Shown in pieces: positions 53,453-62,206 of a stretch of DNA of 64,000 bases. The first letter of the stretch is position 1; each line of letters starts with the position of its first letter. The translations under genes were made by a program, and so were the position numbers. Source of the DNA: an uncultured Campylobacter sp. (GTDB taxonomy: Bacteria > Campylobacterota > Campylobacteria > Campylobacterales > Campylobacteraceae). The notes under the pieces are model-generated. The model was not told the DNA's origin and did not search any database. It worked only from the letters and a program-made list of their open reading frames with translations. The DNA lies in the NCBI RefSeq assembly GCF_937997535.1, contig NZ_CALKTT010000060.1, forward strand, positions 21,447 to 85,446. The letters run 5' to 3'.

Positions 53453-54673
53453 CTAAAGCTTGCGTCCATTCTTTCCCGCGATGATAAATCTTAAAGCGCT
53501 TAGTTTGATAAATCCGTCGCCGTCTTTTTGATTGAAGACCCTATCCTCTTCAAACGTCACAAAATCGGTATTAAACAAGCTATCGCTCTTACTCTCCCTG
53601 CCCAGCACGGTCACGTTGCCCTTATAAAGCTCTAGCTTAACCTTACCGTTTACGTGCTCTTGGGATTTATTTATCAGCTCTTGAAGCAACAAGCGCTCCG
53701 GGCTGAACCAAAAGCCGTTGTAGATGAGCTCGGCGTAGCGCGGCATTAGATCGTCTTTTAGATGCGCCGCACCGCGATCTAGCGTGATGCTCTCGATCGC
53801 GCGGTGAGCCTTTAGCATGATCGTGCCGCCCGGAGTTTCGTAGCAGCCGCGACTCTTCATGCCGACGTAGCGATTTTCTACAAGATCGAGCCTTCCGATG
53901 CCGTTTTTAGCGCCGAGCTCGTTAAGCGCGGCTAGCATCTCGTGCGGCTTAAGCGCCTTGCCGTTTAGTTTTACGGGATCGCCGTGTTTGTATTCGATCT
54001 CGATGATCTCGCTCTTATCTGGCGCATTTTTAGGGCTTACGGTCCATCGCCACATATCCTCTTCAGGCGCATGAGCGGGATCTTCCAGCACCAAGCCCTC
54101 GTAGGAGATGTGAAGGATATTCGCATCCATCGAATATGGCGATTTGCCGGGCTTTGAGGCGATGTCGATGCCGTTTTTCTTAGCGTAAGTAAGAAGCTTC
54201 TCGCGAGAGTTCAAATCCCACAACCTCCACGGCGCAATCACCTTAATATCGGGATTTAGCGCATATGCGCCAAGCTCGAAGCGGACTTGGTCGTTACCCT
54301 TACCGGTCGCACCGTGGCTTATGGCGTCCGCGCCGGTTTTTTTAGCAATTTCAACTAGCTTTTTAGCGATCAGCGGGCGCGCGATCGACGTGCCTAAAAG
54401 GTACTCGCCCTCATAGACGGCATTTGCGCGAAACATCGGAAATACGTAATCTCGCACAAATTCCTCGCGCAGATCCTCTACGAAGATATTTTCCTTTTTG
54501 ATGCCCAGTTTCACAGCTTTGTTTTTGATCGGCTCCAAATCCTCATTCTGACCGATATCTGCGGTGAAAGTCACCACATCGCAGCCGTAAGTATCGCCGA
54601 GCCACTTTAAAATAATACTAGTATCTAGTCCTCCGGAATACGCCAAAACGACCTTTTTTACATCTTTTGCCAT
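53453..54673 (-). CDS. argG: Argininosuccinate synthase
   Basis: Joins citrulline and aspartate with ATP in arginine biosynthesis. I use ATG 54673 (406 aa), giving the expected start MAKDVKKVVLAYSGGLDTS; the frame continues 128 codons upstream without family similarity and partly opposite the S4 gene. The ATP loop AYSGGLDTSIILKWL, GATGKGNDQVRFE and SPYSMDANILHISYEG are diagnostic. The ribosome-binding site is AAAGGA. It is divergent from the S4-tsaE-lptB unit. Confidence 0.96.
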   Translation of the reverse strand: MAKDVKKVVLAYSGGLDTSIILKWLGDTYGCDVVTFTADIGQNEDLEPIKNKAVKLGIKKENIFVEDLREEFVRDYVFPMFRANAVYEGEYLLGTSIARPLIAKKLVEIAKKTGADAISHGATGKGNDQVRFELGAYALNPDIKVIAPWRLWDLNSREKLLTYAKKNGIDIASKPGKSPYSMDANILHISYEGLVLEDPAHAPEEDMWRWTVSPKNAPDKSEIIEIEYKHGDPVKLNGKALKPHEMLAALNELGAKNGIGRLDLVENRYVGMKSRGCYETPGGTIMLKAHRAIESITLDRGAAHLKDDLMPRYAELIYNGFWFSPERLLLQELINKSQEHVNGKVKLELYKGNVTVLGRESKSDSLFNTDFVTFEEDRVFNQKDGDGFIKLSALRFIIAGKNGRKL

Positions 54674-54761
54674 CTCAAATCCTTTACGTAAAATTTGGCG
54701 AAATTCTACCAAAAATAGTTTAATAGTTGCTTTTAAGGCAAATATCGCTAAACTCACGCTT

Positions 54762-55007
54762 ATGAGAATCGATAAATTTTTAAACGCAGTAAATATCACC
54801 AAGCGGCGCGCCATCAGCGAAGATATGTGCAAAAGTGGCGTCGTAGCCGTAAACGGCGCGGTAGTAAAGCCCGCCAAAGAGCTTAAAATCGGCGATGTAA
54901 TCACGATAAGCTTTTTGGATAGAAAACAAAGCTTTAAGGTTCTAGCCTTTCCTAGCGCGAAAAATACGCCCAAAAGCGAGCAGGCAAAGTATGTCCAAGA
55001 GCTTTGA
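54762..55007 (+). CDS. S4-domain RNA-binding protein (Hsp15-like)
   Basis: An 81-aa protein consisting of one S4 domain: MRIDKFLNAVNITKRRAISEDMCKSGVVAVNGAVVKPAKELKIGD. It is close to the Hsp15/RlbA-type small RNA-binding proteins that act on ribosomes. It overlaps tsaE by 17 bases. The same order occurs in C. jejuni. Confidence 0.87.
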   Translation: MRIDKFLNAVNITKRRAISEDMCKSGVVAVNGAVVKPAKELKIGDVITISFLDRKQSFKVLAFPSAKNTPKSEQAKYVQEL

Positions 55008-55398
55008 ACTACTCTGCGGCGAGGATGAAATTTCACGCCTCGTGCAGGCTCTGCCAAAAAGCGGCATAATCTTGCTCATCGGCGATCTTGCCAGCGGCAA
55101 AACAACGCTTGCGCGCGCGATCGTGCGGGCGCATGGGTTAGACGAGCACGTGAGCTCGCCTACATTTTCGATCATGCAAAACTACGGACAAATTTATCAT
55201 TACGACATCTATAACGGCGGCTGCGAGGGGATTTTAAAAAACGGGCTATTTGAAAATTTATTTGAAGAGGGACTTCATCTAATCGAATGGGCGGATGAAA
55301 ATTTGATAAATTTACTTAAAAAATATGAGCTTGATTTTTGCGTAGTGAGGATCACGCAGCACGCGCAAGGGCGAAAATACGAGGTAAGCTATGCATAA
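54991..55398 (+). CDS. tsaE: tRNA threonylcarbamoyladenosine biosynthesis ATPase TsaE
   Basis: A 135-aa ATPase that works with TsaB and TsaD to make t6A37 in ANN-decoding tRNAs. The P-loop is IGDLASGKTTLARAI (family form GxxGxGKT with Leu-Ala). SSPTFSIMQNY is the conserved switch region and HLIEWADE the other family motif. The start lies inside the S4 gene, and the stop overlaps lptB by 8 bases. Confidence 0.92.
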   Translation: MSKSFELLCGEDEISRLVQALPKSGIILLIGDLASGKTTLARAIVRAHGLDEHVSSPTFSIMQNYGQIYHYDIYNGGCEGILKNGLFENLFEEGLHLIEWADENLINLLKKYELDFCVVRITQHAQGRKYEVSYA

Positions 55399-56113
55399 AC
55401 TGGAAGTCAGGGGTCTTAAAAAAACCATAAAAGGCACGCCGATCATTAAGGGCATCTCGCTGGAGCTTTACAACGGCGAGATCGTAGGGCTACTAGGGCC
55501 CAATGGCGCGGGTAAAACCACGACATTTTATATGATCTGCGGGCTGATAAGCGCTAGCGGTGGCGATATATTGCTTAATGAGAGCAGCATCGCAAAGGTT
55601 CCGCTTCATAAGCGCGCCAAGCTCGGCATCGGCTACCTACCGCAAGAAAGCAGCATCTTTAAGGAGCTCAGCGTTGAGGAAAATTTAATGCTCGCTGCAG
55701 AGATTACCTATAAAAATAAAGCGGAGGCCTCACGTAAGGTCGATGAGATGCTAAATCTGCTCAACATCGAGCCGATCCGCCAGCGCAAAGGCGTGAGCCT
55801 AAGCGGCGGCGAGCGCAGACGCTGCGAGATTGCGCGAAGCCTAATGATAACGCCGAAATTTCTACTTTTGGACGAGCCGTTCGCGGGCGTTGATCCGATC
55901 GCCGTTAGCGACATCCAAAGCATCGTGCGAGACCTAAAAAAGCTCGGCATCGGCGTACTCATCACCGATCACAACGTCCGCGAGACGCTTGCGATCTGCG
56001 ACCGCGCCTACGTCATCAAAGACGGCGAGCTGTTCGCCGGCGGCACCGCAAAAGAGATAGCCAGCGATCCAAATGTGCGCAAATTCTACCTCGGCGAGGA
56101 TTTTATAATCTAA
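55391..56113 (+). CDS. lptB: LPS export ABC transporter ATPase LptB
   Basis: Cytoplasmic ATPase of the LptBFG complex, which pulls lipopolysaccharide out of the inner membrane. The 240-aa protein has GPNGAGKTTTFYMI (Walker A), the Q loop, SLSGGERRRCEIAR (ABC signature) and FLLLDEPFAGVDPIAV (Walker B), and the LptB-type C terminus (REIASDPNVRKFYLGEDF). In motile relatives rpoN follows this gene; here the next 650 bases contain none. Confidence 0.93.
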   Translation: MHKLEVRGLKKTIKGTPIIKGISLELYNGEIVGLLGPNGAGKTTTFYMICGLISASGGDILLNESSIAKVPLHKRAKLGIGYLPQESSIFKELSVEENLMLAAEITYKNKAEASRKVDEMLNLLNIEPIRQRKGVSLSGGERRRCEIARSLMITPKFLLLDEPFAGVDPIAVSDIQSIVRDLKKLGIGVLITDHNVRETLAICDRAYVIKDGELFAGGTAKEIASDPNVRKFYLGEDFII

Positions 56114-56769
56114 ATTTATCGTTATTTATCGCTGACAGCTCGCCTCAGGTTTTAAATTTACGTAAATGTTAAATTTAACGAGCGGCTAAATTTAGATTTT
56201 ACATTTAACGTGATTTTGCGCGTGGCAAGCCGCGGCAGGCTGCATTTTAACGACGTTTTATCGTTTATAAAATCAATGACGTTTTATCCATTTACCAAAC
56301 TCTCGCGATCAAATTATCGCGGTACTTTAACCATTTCTGCACCTTTAAATTTAAAATTCCGCGCATTCGCCTGCTTTATCACATGGCACCTCCGGTTATT
56401 TCATCGTCCTTATCACGCTTATAGCATCGCCTTTATCTATGATAGCACCTTTTATTCGACGCTCTCACGCTACAAATCGAACAGATAAAAGTATAAATTT
56501 ACGCCACTCTTAAATTAAAATTGTAAAATTTAACATATAATTTTACCTATAATTATACATTTTATTTTACGAATCATAGATCAAACGCTAAAATTCCGTC
56601 TTAAAATTTACCGACTCGTTTAACTAAAATTGCACTTTTATTTGCTCTGCGGGTTTAAATTTCGCTCATCTTAAAGCTCGCCGCGGAGTTTAAAATTTCA
56701 ACCTGGCGCCCAGCGCTTTCGGTTTAAATTTTAAAATTCTTAGAATTTTGGCGAGATCAAGGAGAAATT
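56114..56769 (+). other. Gene-free spacer where rpoN would be expected
   Basis: No gene. A 92-codon frame (56210-56488) has no ribosome-binding site and no similarity to sigma-54. Around 56514-56575 the DNA is very AT-rich and has several TATAAT-like words that could be a promoter for the gene at 56770. AAATTT hexamers are frequent. In C. jejuni the gene following tsaE and lptB is rpoN. Confidence 0.55.
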
Positions 56770-57588
56770 ATGAAAAAAGTTCTACTTTCGTGCGCCTTGG
56801 CGGGCGCGCTTTTCGGCTTGGAGCTCGATGGATTCAGTGCGCCCGAGGGCTCTCTAATCACCGAGGACGCTTTTTACATCGCAAATCGCGGCAAAAACGA
56901 AGATTCGCTAGGCAGAAGCGGCTTTATAAGTAGGATCGTGAAAAATTCCAATGTCGTTGAGACCAATTATATAGACGATTTGGTAAATCCCAGCGGGATG
57001 GCGCAGATCGGCGACGTGCTCTACGTATGCGATCTGGATGCGATCAGAGGCTTTAGCAAAGGGCAGGAGGTTTTTAATCTAAAAATCGAGGGAGCGCAGG
57101 CCTTAAACGACGTCGTAGCGCTCGGCAGCGAGGTTTTGCTCGCAAGCGATAATGCGCGCAGCGTGATTTACAGCATAAATTTAAACGCAAAAAGCTACGA
57201 TGAGTTCGCACGCATCGACCCGTCGCTCGGCAATGCGGGCGCGCTTCTGCTCAAAGGCGACAAGCTTCTAATCACCACCTTCGATCTTAGCGGAAAGGTC
57301 CCGGGGCGCGTGCTAAGCATGGATCTGAAATCTCGCGAAATTTCGATCTTTGCCGATATGAAGGGGGTTTTCTACGGCATAGCGCGCGGAAAAAACGGCG
57401 AAATTTTAGTTAGCGACTGGGGCGAGGATCTTTTAAGCGGCAAAATTTGGCGTATTGATGCAAACGGGCAGATACGCAAAATAAACCTCGGCGCGATGCA
57501 AAGACCTGCGGACATCTCAAGCGACGGCAAAGTTTTATTGATCCCAAAATCGCTGGAAAACAAAGTCGAGCTGATAAATTTGCCATAA
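56770..57588 (+). CDS. Secreted beta-propeller protein (SMP-30/NHL-like)
   Basis: A 272-aa protein with a Sec signal (KKVLLSCALAGALFGLEL), start ATG 56770 preceded by AAGGAG. The mature part is a set of propeller blades: NPSGMAQIGDVLYVCDLDAI, LNDVVALGSEVLLASDNARS, GKVPGRVLSMDLKSREISIFADM and GEILVSDWGEDLLSGKIWRID. Acidic residues at the expected metal site (E/D/N) exist, but the catalytic set of gluconolactonases is not clear. It is probably a periplasmic binding or lactonase-like protein of unknown substrate. Confidence 0.75.
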   Translation: MKKVLLSCALAGALFGLELDGFSAPEGSLITEDAFYIANRGKNEDSLGRSGFISRIVKNSNVVETNYIDDLVNPSGMAQIGDVLYVCDLDAIRGFSKGQEVFNLKIEGAQALNDVVALGSEVLLASDNARSVIYSINLNAKSYDEFARIDPSLGNAGALLLKGDKLLITTFDLSGKVPGRVLSMDLKSREISIFADMKGVFYGIARGKNGEILVSDWGEDLLSGKIWRIDANGQIRKINLGAMQRPADISSDGKVLLIPKSLENKVELINLP

Positions 57589-58097
57589 ATCAGCCGCTTT
57601 CTTTTTTGCTCCGCCGCTTGCGCGGCGGTGTCCGCTAAAGAACCGAAACTAGTTTTTACAGTGCCGAAACTAATCGCCCTTTTTCGCGCGCACTCAGGAG
57701 CCAAGTACGCCCAAAAGCCGCGTGTACCGTCTTGCGACACGCAAATGCCGAGCCTGCCGTAAAATTTGCAAATCCATCTGCTCTACTTTTAAATTTTATC
57801 GCCTTAAATTTTATCACCGCGGATATTTTTGCAGGCCGAGCGGCGCTAAATTTTAGCGCGAGATTTGACGCCCGCCGTGACTCAAAAGCCTTGAAGACTC
57901 ATAACGCGCGAAATTTCAGCGCGATATTTGACGCCGAGGCGTGCTTTTAACATACCGAGTTCGTATCTGCGCGAGACCGAATTCTACGCGGCGGTACGAT
58001 CTCGGCCACTGCGCGCTGTCGTTGTACGGGCGCGCGGAGCTTACCATTCTATGCAGCACATATGCCTAGGCTGCTTCTGGGCCCCAGCGCGCAGAAC
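57589..58097 (+). other. Gene-free spacer
   Basis: No gene. A hairpin CCGCCGC-TTGC-GCGGCGG (57611-57628) follows the propeller gene by 23 bases; the T-run is before rather than after it, so it is not a standard terminator. AAATTT words occupy 57760-57930. The right end is GC-rich. Confidence 0.5.
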
Positions 58098-58832
58098 CTA
58101 CCGCTCTACGCGCCCCTCCCACACGGCGGGGGCGTCAAGCTCTACGTATGAGTTTAAAATTTCATACGGCTCGTAGCTAAATTTATACGCCAGGCTCGGG
58201 CATTGCTTCACCGCGTAGCCCAGATAGATCCAGCGTAGCCCCAGATCTTGGGCGAACTCGATCTGTTTTAAAAGCGAAAATTTACCCAGACTTAGATGCG
58301 GCAGATACGGATCGTAGTAGCAATACACCGAACTGATGCCGTCGTGTACGATATCGATGAGATCGACGCAGATAAGCCGCCCGTCCTCGCCGTAGTAAGA
58401 AATTTCTTTGCCGAAGTCTCCGTGGCCCTGGACGTAAATTTCATCATACCGCTCAAAATTGATCTCTTGCAGAGGCCAGCCCTTTTTTAGACGCATGTAG
58501 TCGTGATAGAGCGCAAAAAGTTCCAAACGCGCATCGTTTAAAAGCGGGCGAGGTTGCCACGCATAGGCGGTCGTGCGATTATTTTTATAGACGCGGCGGT
58601 GCGATCTGCTAAATTTAAAATTCGCAGCATCGATGCGCAAACTTTTACACTCCGCACAGGCTTCGCAAATGGGTTTTTGGAAGTACCTGCCGAAGCGGCG
58701 GTAGCCGTGCTGCACTAAGTTTGAATTATACTCGAAGTCGCAGTCTTTTATGTAGAGATACTCGCTGCGCGCGGCTCTGCCGTCCAGATAGGGGCAGGCA
58801 AAATCCAGCGTACAAAATGGAATTTCAGTCAT
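58098..58832 (-). CDS. bpt: Aspartate/glutamate leucyltransferase (arginyl-tRNA-protein transferase family)
   Basis: Adds leucine from Leu-tRNA to proteins with N-terminal Asp or Glu (N-degron pathway). The 244-aa protein has PFCTLDFACPYLDGR at its start, the cysteine-rich GRYFQKPICEACAECKSLR motif, and the catalytic acyltransferase region (SLGKFSLLKQIEFAQDLGLRWIYLGY, split here over conserved Gly and Tyr) and PYEIL. These are the ATE/Bpt signatures. It overlaps the small gene upstream by 8 bases. Confidence 0.88.
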   Translation of the reverse strand: MTEIPFCTLDFACPYLDGRAARSEYLYIKDCDFEYNSNLVQHGYRRFGRYFQKPICEACAECKSLRIDAANFKFSRSHRRVYKNNRTTAYAWQPRPLLNDARLELFALYHDYMRLKKGWPLQEINFERYDEIYVQGHGDFGKEISYYGEDGRLICVDLIDIVHDGISSVYCYYDPYLPHLSLGKFSLLKQIEFAQDLGLRWIYLGYAVKQCPSLAYKFSYEPYEILNSYVELDAPAVWEGRVER

Positions 58833-59106
58833 TCAGCTTTTTGATATTCGCCGCGTCCACGTATTTTAAAAACTCGTCTTTAAGGCGCTTTTCGCGTGCG
58901 GCGATGCTCTCTTTGGCTGCGTCGAATTCCTCCGCGGCGCCCTCTAGACCGCTTTCGCTTTGCAAGCTCAAATCGTCATCTCTGAAAATATCTTTAAACT
59001 CATCGCGATTTGGATCCCTCTTTTTAGGCTTTTTTGGCGTGGAGCTCGCCGCCTTATCCTTAAGCATATCCTTTTTTATATCTTTTAGGCTATCTAAAAA
59101 ATCCAT
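58825..59106 (-). CDS. Small acidic-basic hypothetical protein
   Basis: A 93-aa charged protein with no signal peptide and no known domain (MDFLDSLKDIKKDMLKDKAA, then PKKPKKRDPNRDEFKDIF). It is probably helical or disordered. It lies between pycA (9-base gap) and bpt (overlap), the same arrangement as in C. jejuni as I recall it, so it is a conserved operon member of unknown function. Confidence 0.7.
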   Translation of the reverse strand: MDFLDSLKDIKKDMLKDKAASSTPKKPKKRDPNRDEFKDIFRDDDLSLQSESGLEGAAEEFDAAKESIAAREKRLKDEFLKYVDAANIKKLND

Positions 59107-59115
59107 AACTCTTTC

Positions 59116-60549
59116 CTAAATCCGCGCCGATTTGCGCATCGCAGCGGCGATAGCAGCGACCGCTTCGTTTTTACCGGGCTGCATATCGTCGATGGTGTTT
59201 TCTAAAATTTTAGCTAAATTTTTCTCGACGTAGCTCGTGTCGAAAAAGCCGAGCCGAAACTCGCGCGACTTGCTGATGCTGAGCAGAAACGGAATGATCG
59301 TACGCACTCCCTCGATGCGAAACTCCTTCAGCGCGCGCTCGAGCTTATTGACGGCTAGATCGTAGTCGGTGGTCTTGATGATGAGCTTGGCTAGAAGCGA
59401 GTCGTAAAACGGCGGAATTTTATAGTCTTTATAGATGTGGCTATCGACGCGCACGGAAGGACCGAGCGCGGGATAATAGTCATTTACGGTACCCGGCACG
59501 GGAGTGAAATTTTTCCAGACGTTTTCTGCCGTAATACGCGCCTCGATCGCGTAACCGTGCGGCTTGATATCGCTTTGCTCAAGCTCTAAAATTTCGCCGT
59601 TTGCGATGCGGATCTGGCGCACCACCAGATCGACGCCCGTAACCTCCTCGGTGATGCCGTGCTCGACCTGGATGCGGGTATTCATCTCCATAAAATAAAA
59701 GTTATTGTAATCATCGAGTAAAAATTCCACCGTGCCGACGTTGGTGTAATTCACCGCTTTTGCCGCAGCTACCGCGGTCGTACCCATAGTCTTACGTAGA
59801 TGCTCGCTAATGGAGGGGCACGGCGCGATCTCGATGATCTTTTGATGGCGGCGCTGGATCGAACAATCGCGCTCGCAAAGGTGGATAATGTTGCCGTAAT
59901 TATCGCCGATAATCTGAAACTCGATGTGGCGCGGCTTGACGACGAGTTTTTCCATGAAAATTTCATCGTTGTTAAAAAAGGTCTTCGCCTCCCTCGTGCA
60001 CGAGTCGTAGGCGCTCTCCATATCCTTCTCGTCCCACACCTCGCGGATACCACGTCCGCCGCCGCCGCCGCTAGCCTTTAAAATTACAGGATAGCCGATC
60101 TCGCGCGCATATTTTTTAATCGTATCCATGCTCTCGTGATTTAGCTTTTCGGTGCCGGGCACGATCGGGATGCCGTTTTTGCGCATCAGATAGCGAGCGA
60201 TATTTTTATTACCCATTTTGCGGATAACGTCGGGTTTTGGACCGATGAAAATAATGCCCGCGTCTTCAACCTCTCTTGCAAAGTCGTAATTCTCACTCAA
60301 AAAGCCGTATCCAGGATGTATCGCATCGGCACCGCACTCTTTGGCAACTTCGACGATCTTTTTGGCGTCCAGATAGCCTTTTAGCGCATCGGTGCTGACT
60401 TCGTAGGCCTCGTCGGCGATTTTTACGTGTAAGCAATCGACATCGGGTTTGGTGTAAATCGCGACGCTTCCGATATGCAGATCTCTGCAGGCTCTAATGA
60501 TGCGAACCGCGATCTCGCCGCGATTAGCGATAAGAATTTTACGTATCAT
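59116..60549 (-). CDS. pycA: Biotin carboxylase subunit (pyruvate carboxylase subunit A)
   Basis: ATP-grasp enzyme that carboxylates biotin with bicarbonate. The 477-aa protein has the biotin-carboxylase N domain (KILIANRGEIAVRIIRACRDL), the HPGYGFLSEN motif, the Gly-rich ATP lid KASGGGGGRGI, and the catalytic EMNTRIQVEHGITEEVTG with the metal-binding Glu and Asn. The C-terminal extension beyond 445 residues and the neighbouring bpt and small gene fit PycA of the two-subunit pyruvate carboxylase rather than AccC; this rests on synteny memory. Confidence 0.87.
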   Translation of the reverse strand: MIRKILIANRGEIAVRIIRACRDLHIGSVAIYTKPDVDCLHVKIADEAYEVSTDALKGYLDAKKIVEVAKECGADAIHPGYGFLSENYDFAREVEDAGIIFIGPKPDVIRKMGNKNIARYLMRKNGIPIVPGTEKLNHESMDTIKKYAREIGYPVILKASGGGGGRGIREVWDEKDMESAYDSCTREAKTFFNNDEIFMEKLVVKPRHIEFQIIGDNYGNIIHLCERDCSIQRRHQKIIEIAPCPSISEHLRKTMGTTAVAAAKAVNYTNVGTVEFLLDDYNNFYFMEMNTRIQVEHGITEEVTGVDLVVRQIRIANGEILELEQSDIKPHGYAIEARITAENVWKNFTPVPGTVNDYYPALGPSVRVDSHIYKDYKIPPFYDSLLAKLIIKTTDYDLAVNKLERALKEFRIEGVRTIIPFLLSISKSREFRLGFFDTSYVEKNLAKILENTIDDMQPGKNEAVAAIAAAMRKSARI

Positions 60550-60664
60550 AAATAATTGCCTCTTTTAAAGAAATACCGCAGTAATAATAGTATAAAAAAT
60601 TTTATAGCAAGTTGAAATTTACAAAAGGCGGTTGAAATTACGGATAAAATTTAAAGAAGATTTA

Positions 60665-60751
60665 TGGTGCCCGAGGTCGGAATCGAACCGACACGAGGTC
60701 ACCCTCGCCAGATTTTGAGTCTGGTGCGTCTACCAATTTCACCACTCGGGC
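60665..60751 (-). tRNA. tRNA-Leu (CAA)
   Basis: On the minus strand the 87-base sequence begins GCCCGAG and ends CTCGGGC-A-CCA, so CCA is encoded. The anticodon stem CCAGA / TCTGG surrounds the loop CTCAAAA, giving anticodon CAA. A long variable arm (GCGAGGGTGACCTCGT) identifies a class II tRNA, and GTTCGATTC is the T arm. It lies between pycA and hup. Confidence 0.95.
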
Positions 60752-60789
60752 ATTTTAAAAAGTTATGATTGTATAAATTTAAAAAAGAT

Positions 60790-60809
60790 AAGCCCCGAAG
60801 ACGGGGCTT
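60790..60809 (-). terminator. Intrinsic terminator of hup
   Basis: AAGCCCCG (60790-60797) and CGGGGCTT (60802-60809) form a perfect 8-pair stem with a 4-base loop. On the minus strand it is followed by ATCTTTTTT, 13 bases after the hup stop. Confidence 0.85.
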
Positions 60810-60821
60810 GGAGCAAGAAAA

Positions 60822-61118
60822 TTATTTTTTCTTCTTGCCTTTTGCAGCTGCAACAGCCTCTTTTAGCTGTTTACCGACTTTAAATTTTACTACTTTAGTA
60901 GCAGGAGATTTGTAAGTTCTGTTTGTGCCAGGAACTTTACCCTCGCGAGCTGCACGCTCTGCAATACCGAAAGATCCGAAGCCGATGAAGCTTATGTCAT
61001 CACCTTTTACTAAAAGCTCTTTGATAGCCTCAAGTGCAGAATCAACTACCTTAACGGTATCTTTTTTAGAAAGACCTGCCTTATCGGCAACTACCTGGAT
61101 AAAATCAGCTTTTTTCAT
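60822..61118 (-). CDS. hup: DNA-binding protein HU
   Basis: A 98-aa histone-like protein that bends and compacts DNA. MKKADFIQVVADKAGLSKKD is followed by the arm region GSFGIAERAAREGKVPGTNRTYKSPA and the basic C terminus GKKKK. The ATG has AAAGGA upstream, and promoter and terminator are both seen, so it is probably transcribed alone. It could be the IHF-like version, but the arm sequence (R-xx-R-xG-xNP with N-R-T) fits HU. Confidence 0.95.
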   Translation of the reverse strand: MKKADFIQVVADKAGLSKKDTVKVVDSALEAIKELLVKGDDISFIGFGSFGIAERAAREGKVPGTNRTYKSPATKVVKFKVGKQLKEAVAAAKGKKKK

Positions 61119-61151
61119 GCTAATCCTTTAAAATAAAGTGGTTTGGGCGGT

Positions 61152-61180
61152 ATTCTACAATAGTTTCGCAAAAAATACAA
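61152..61180 (-). promoter_or_regulatory. Promoter of hup with overlapping direct repeat
   Basis: On the minus strand TTGTAT (61180-61175) and TAGAAT (61157-61152) are spaced by 17 bases. The word AAACTATTGTA occurs twice, 20 bases apart (plus-strand coordinates 61156-61166 and 61176-61186), so each copy overlaps one promoter box. Confidence 0.6.
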
Positions 61181-61186
61181 TAGTTT

Positions 61187-61444
61187 TTTAAGAAAAAAAC
61201 GCAAAAATCGGCAAAATTTAGCCGAATTTAGCCCAAATTCGTCAATTTTTCAGATTTTGCTTCTTTAAATTTTAAAATTTCGCCATATTTTTGGAGCTTA
61301 TTTTTGAAATTTTGCCAGATTTCAAAAAATTTCAAGATTTTACCCCTTCTCGCCTCGTTTTTATAAAATTTCGCCCCAGCCTGCCGCTTTAAAATATATA
61401 AACTATATTTTGTTATAATCCGCGCAAAATTTCAAAGGCTTTTT
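61187..61444. other. Spacer between the hup promoter and the response regulator
   Basis: No gene. It contains AAATTT/AAATTC words and, at its right end, a -10 box TATAAT at 61414-61419 (with upstream TG) that probably serves the response regulator. No clear -35 is seen. Confidence 0.5.
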
Positions 61445-62122
61445 ATGACTAAAATTTTAATGATAGAGGACGATTTAGAACTCGCCGAAATTTTAAGCGA
61501 ATATCTGCAGCAATACGATATCGATATCACCGTCGCGGACGATCCGTTTTTGGGGCTTTCTAAGTTAAATTTAGAAAATTTCAACCTCGTGATTTTAGAT
61601 CTCACGCTTCCTGGGATGGACGGGCTTGAGGTCTGCAAAGAGATCCGCAAAAACACCGATATACCGATCATAATATCAAGCGCCCGCCACGATCTGACCG
61701 ATAAGATCAACGCCTTCGACTTCGGCGCAGACGATTATCTGCCAAAGCCCTATAATCCGCAAGAGCTTTTAGCGCGCATCAAACGCCACATCGAGCGCTA
61801 CGATATAAACTCCATCCAGCGCGCCGCAAAGCCCAAAAAAGACCTCGAAGTGGACGATTTCCGCCACGTCATCAGCTTCAAAGGACAGCCCCTATCGCTC
61901 ACCATCGCTGAATACGACGTGCTTTCGTATCTCATCAAAAAGGAAGGCGGCGCGATCACCCGCGAGGAGCTCATCTACAACTGCAGCTCCATAAGCGAGG
62001 AATCCTCGAGCAAAAGCATCGACGTCATCATCGGTCGAATCCGCCTAAAGCTTGGCGAAACATCCAAGGCGCCTAGCTACATCCACGCCATCCGCGGCGT
62101 GGGCTATAAGCTGATACAATGA
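61445..62122 (+). CDS. OmpR/PhoB-family response regulator
   Basis: A 225-aa two-component regulator. The receiver has the acidic pair ED (residues 8-10 region), the phospho-acceptor Asp52 in ILDLTLPGMDG and the conserved Lys in YLPKPY. The DNA-binding winged helix is LSLTIAEYDVLSYLIKKEGG...SKSIDVIIGRIRLKLG. It retains all phosphorylation residues, unlike CosR/HP1043-type atypical regulators. It most resembles the RacR/ArsR group of epsilonproteobacteria, by inspection only. No histidine kinase gene follows, so its partner is elsewhere. Confidence 0.87.
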   Translation: MTKILMIEDDLELAEILSEYLQQYDIDITVADDPFLGLSKLNLENFNLVILDLTLPGMDGLEVCKEIRKNTDIPIIISSARHDLTDKINAFDFGADDYLPKPYNPQELLARIKRHIERYDINSIQRAAKPKKDLEVDDFRHVISFKGQPLSLTIAEYDVLSYLIKKEGGAITREELIYNCSSISEESSSKSIDVIIGRIRLKLGETSKAPSYIHAIRGVGYKLIQ

Positions 62123-62206
62123 AGCGGGCTCGCGCCGTCAATTTTAAAATTTAAAATGGTGAAAAGCCCAATATAGCGCAAAAGGGCGCAAAATGAAAGG
62201 ACAAAG

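Noticed and set aside
54674..55057. N-terminal extension of argG
   Set aside because: Family start is at 54673; the extension lies opposite the S4 gene and has no similarity.
56210..56488. 92-codon frame after lptB, checked as an rpoN remnant
   Set aside because: No sigma-54 motif (no RPxR or Q-rich region) and no ribosome-binding site.
57611..57628. GC hairpin after the propeller gene as terminator
   Set aside because: T-run is upstream of the stem on the plus strand; it does not fit an intrinsic terminator on either strand.
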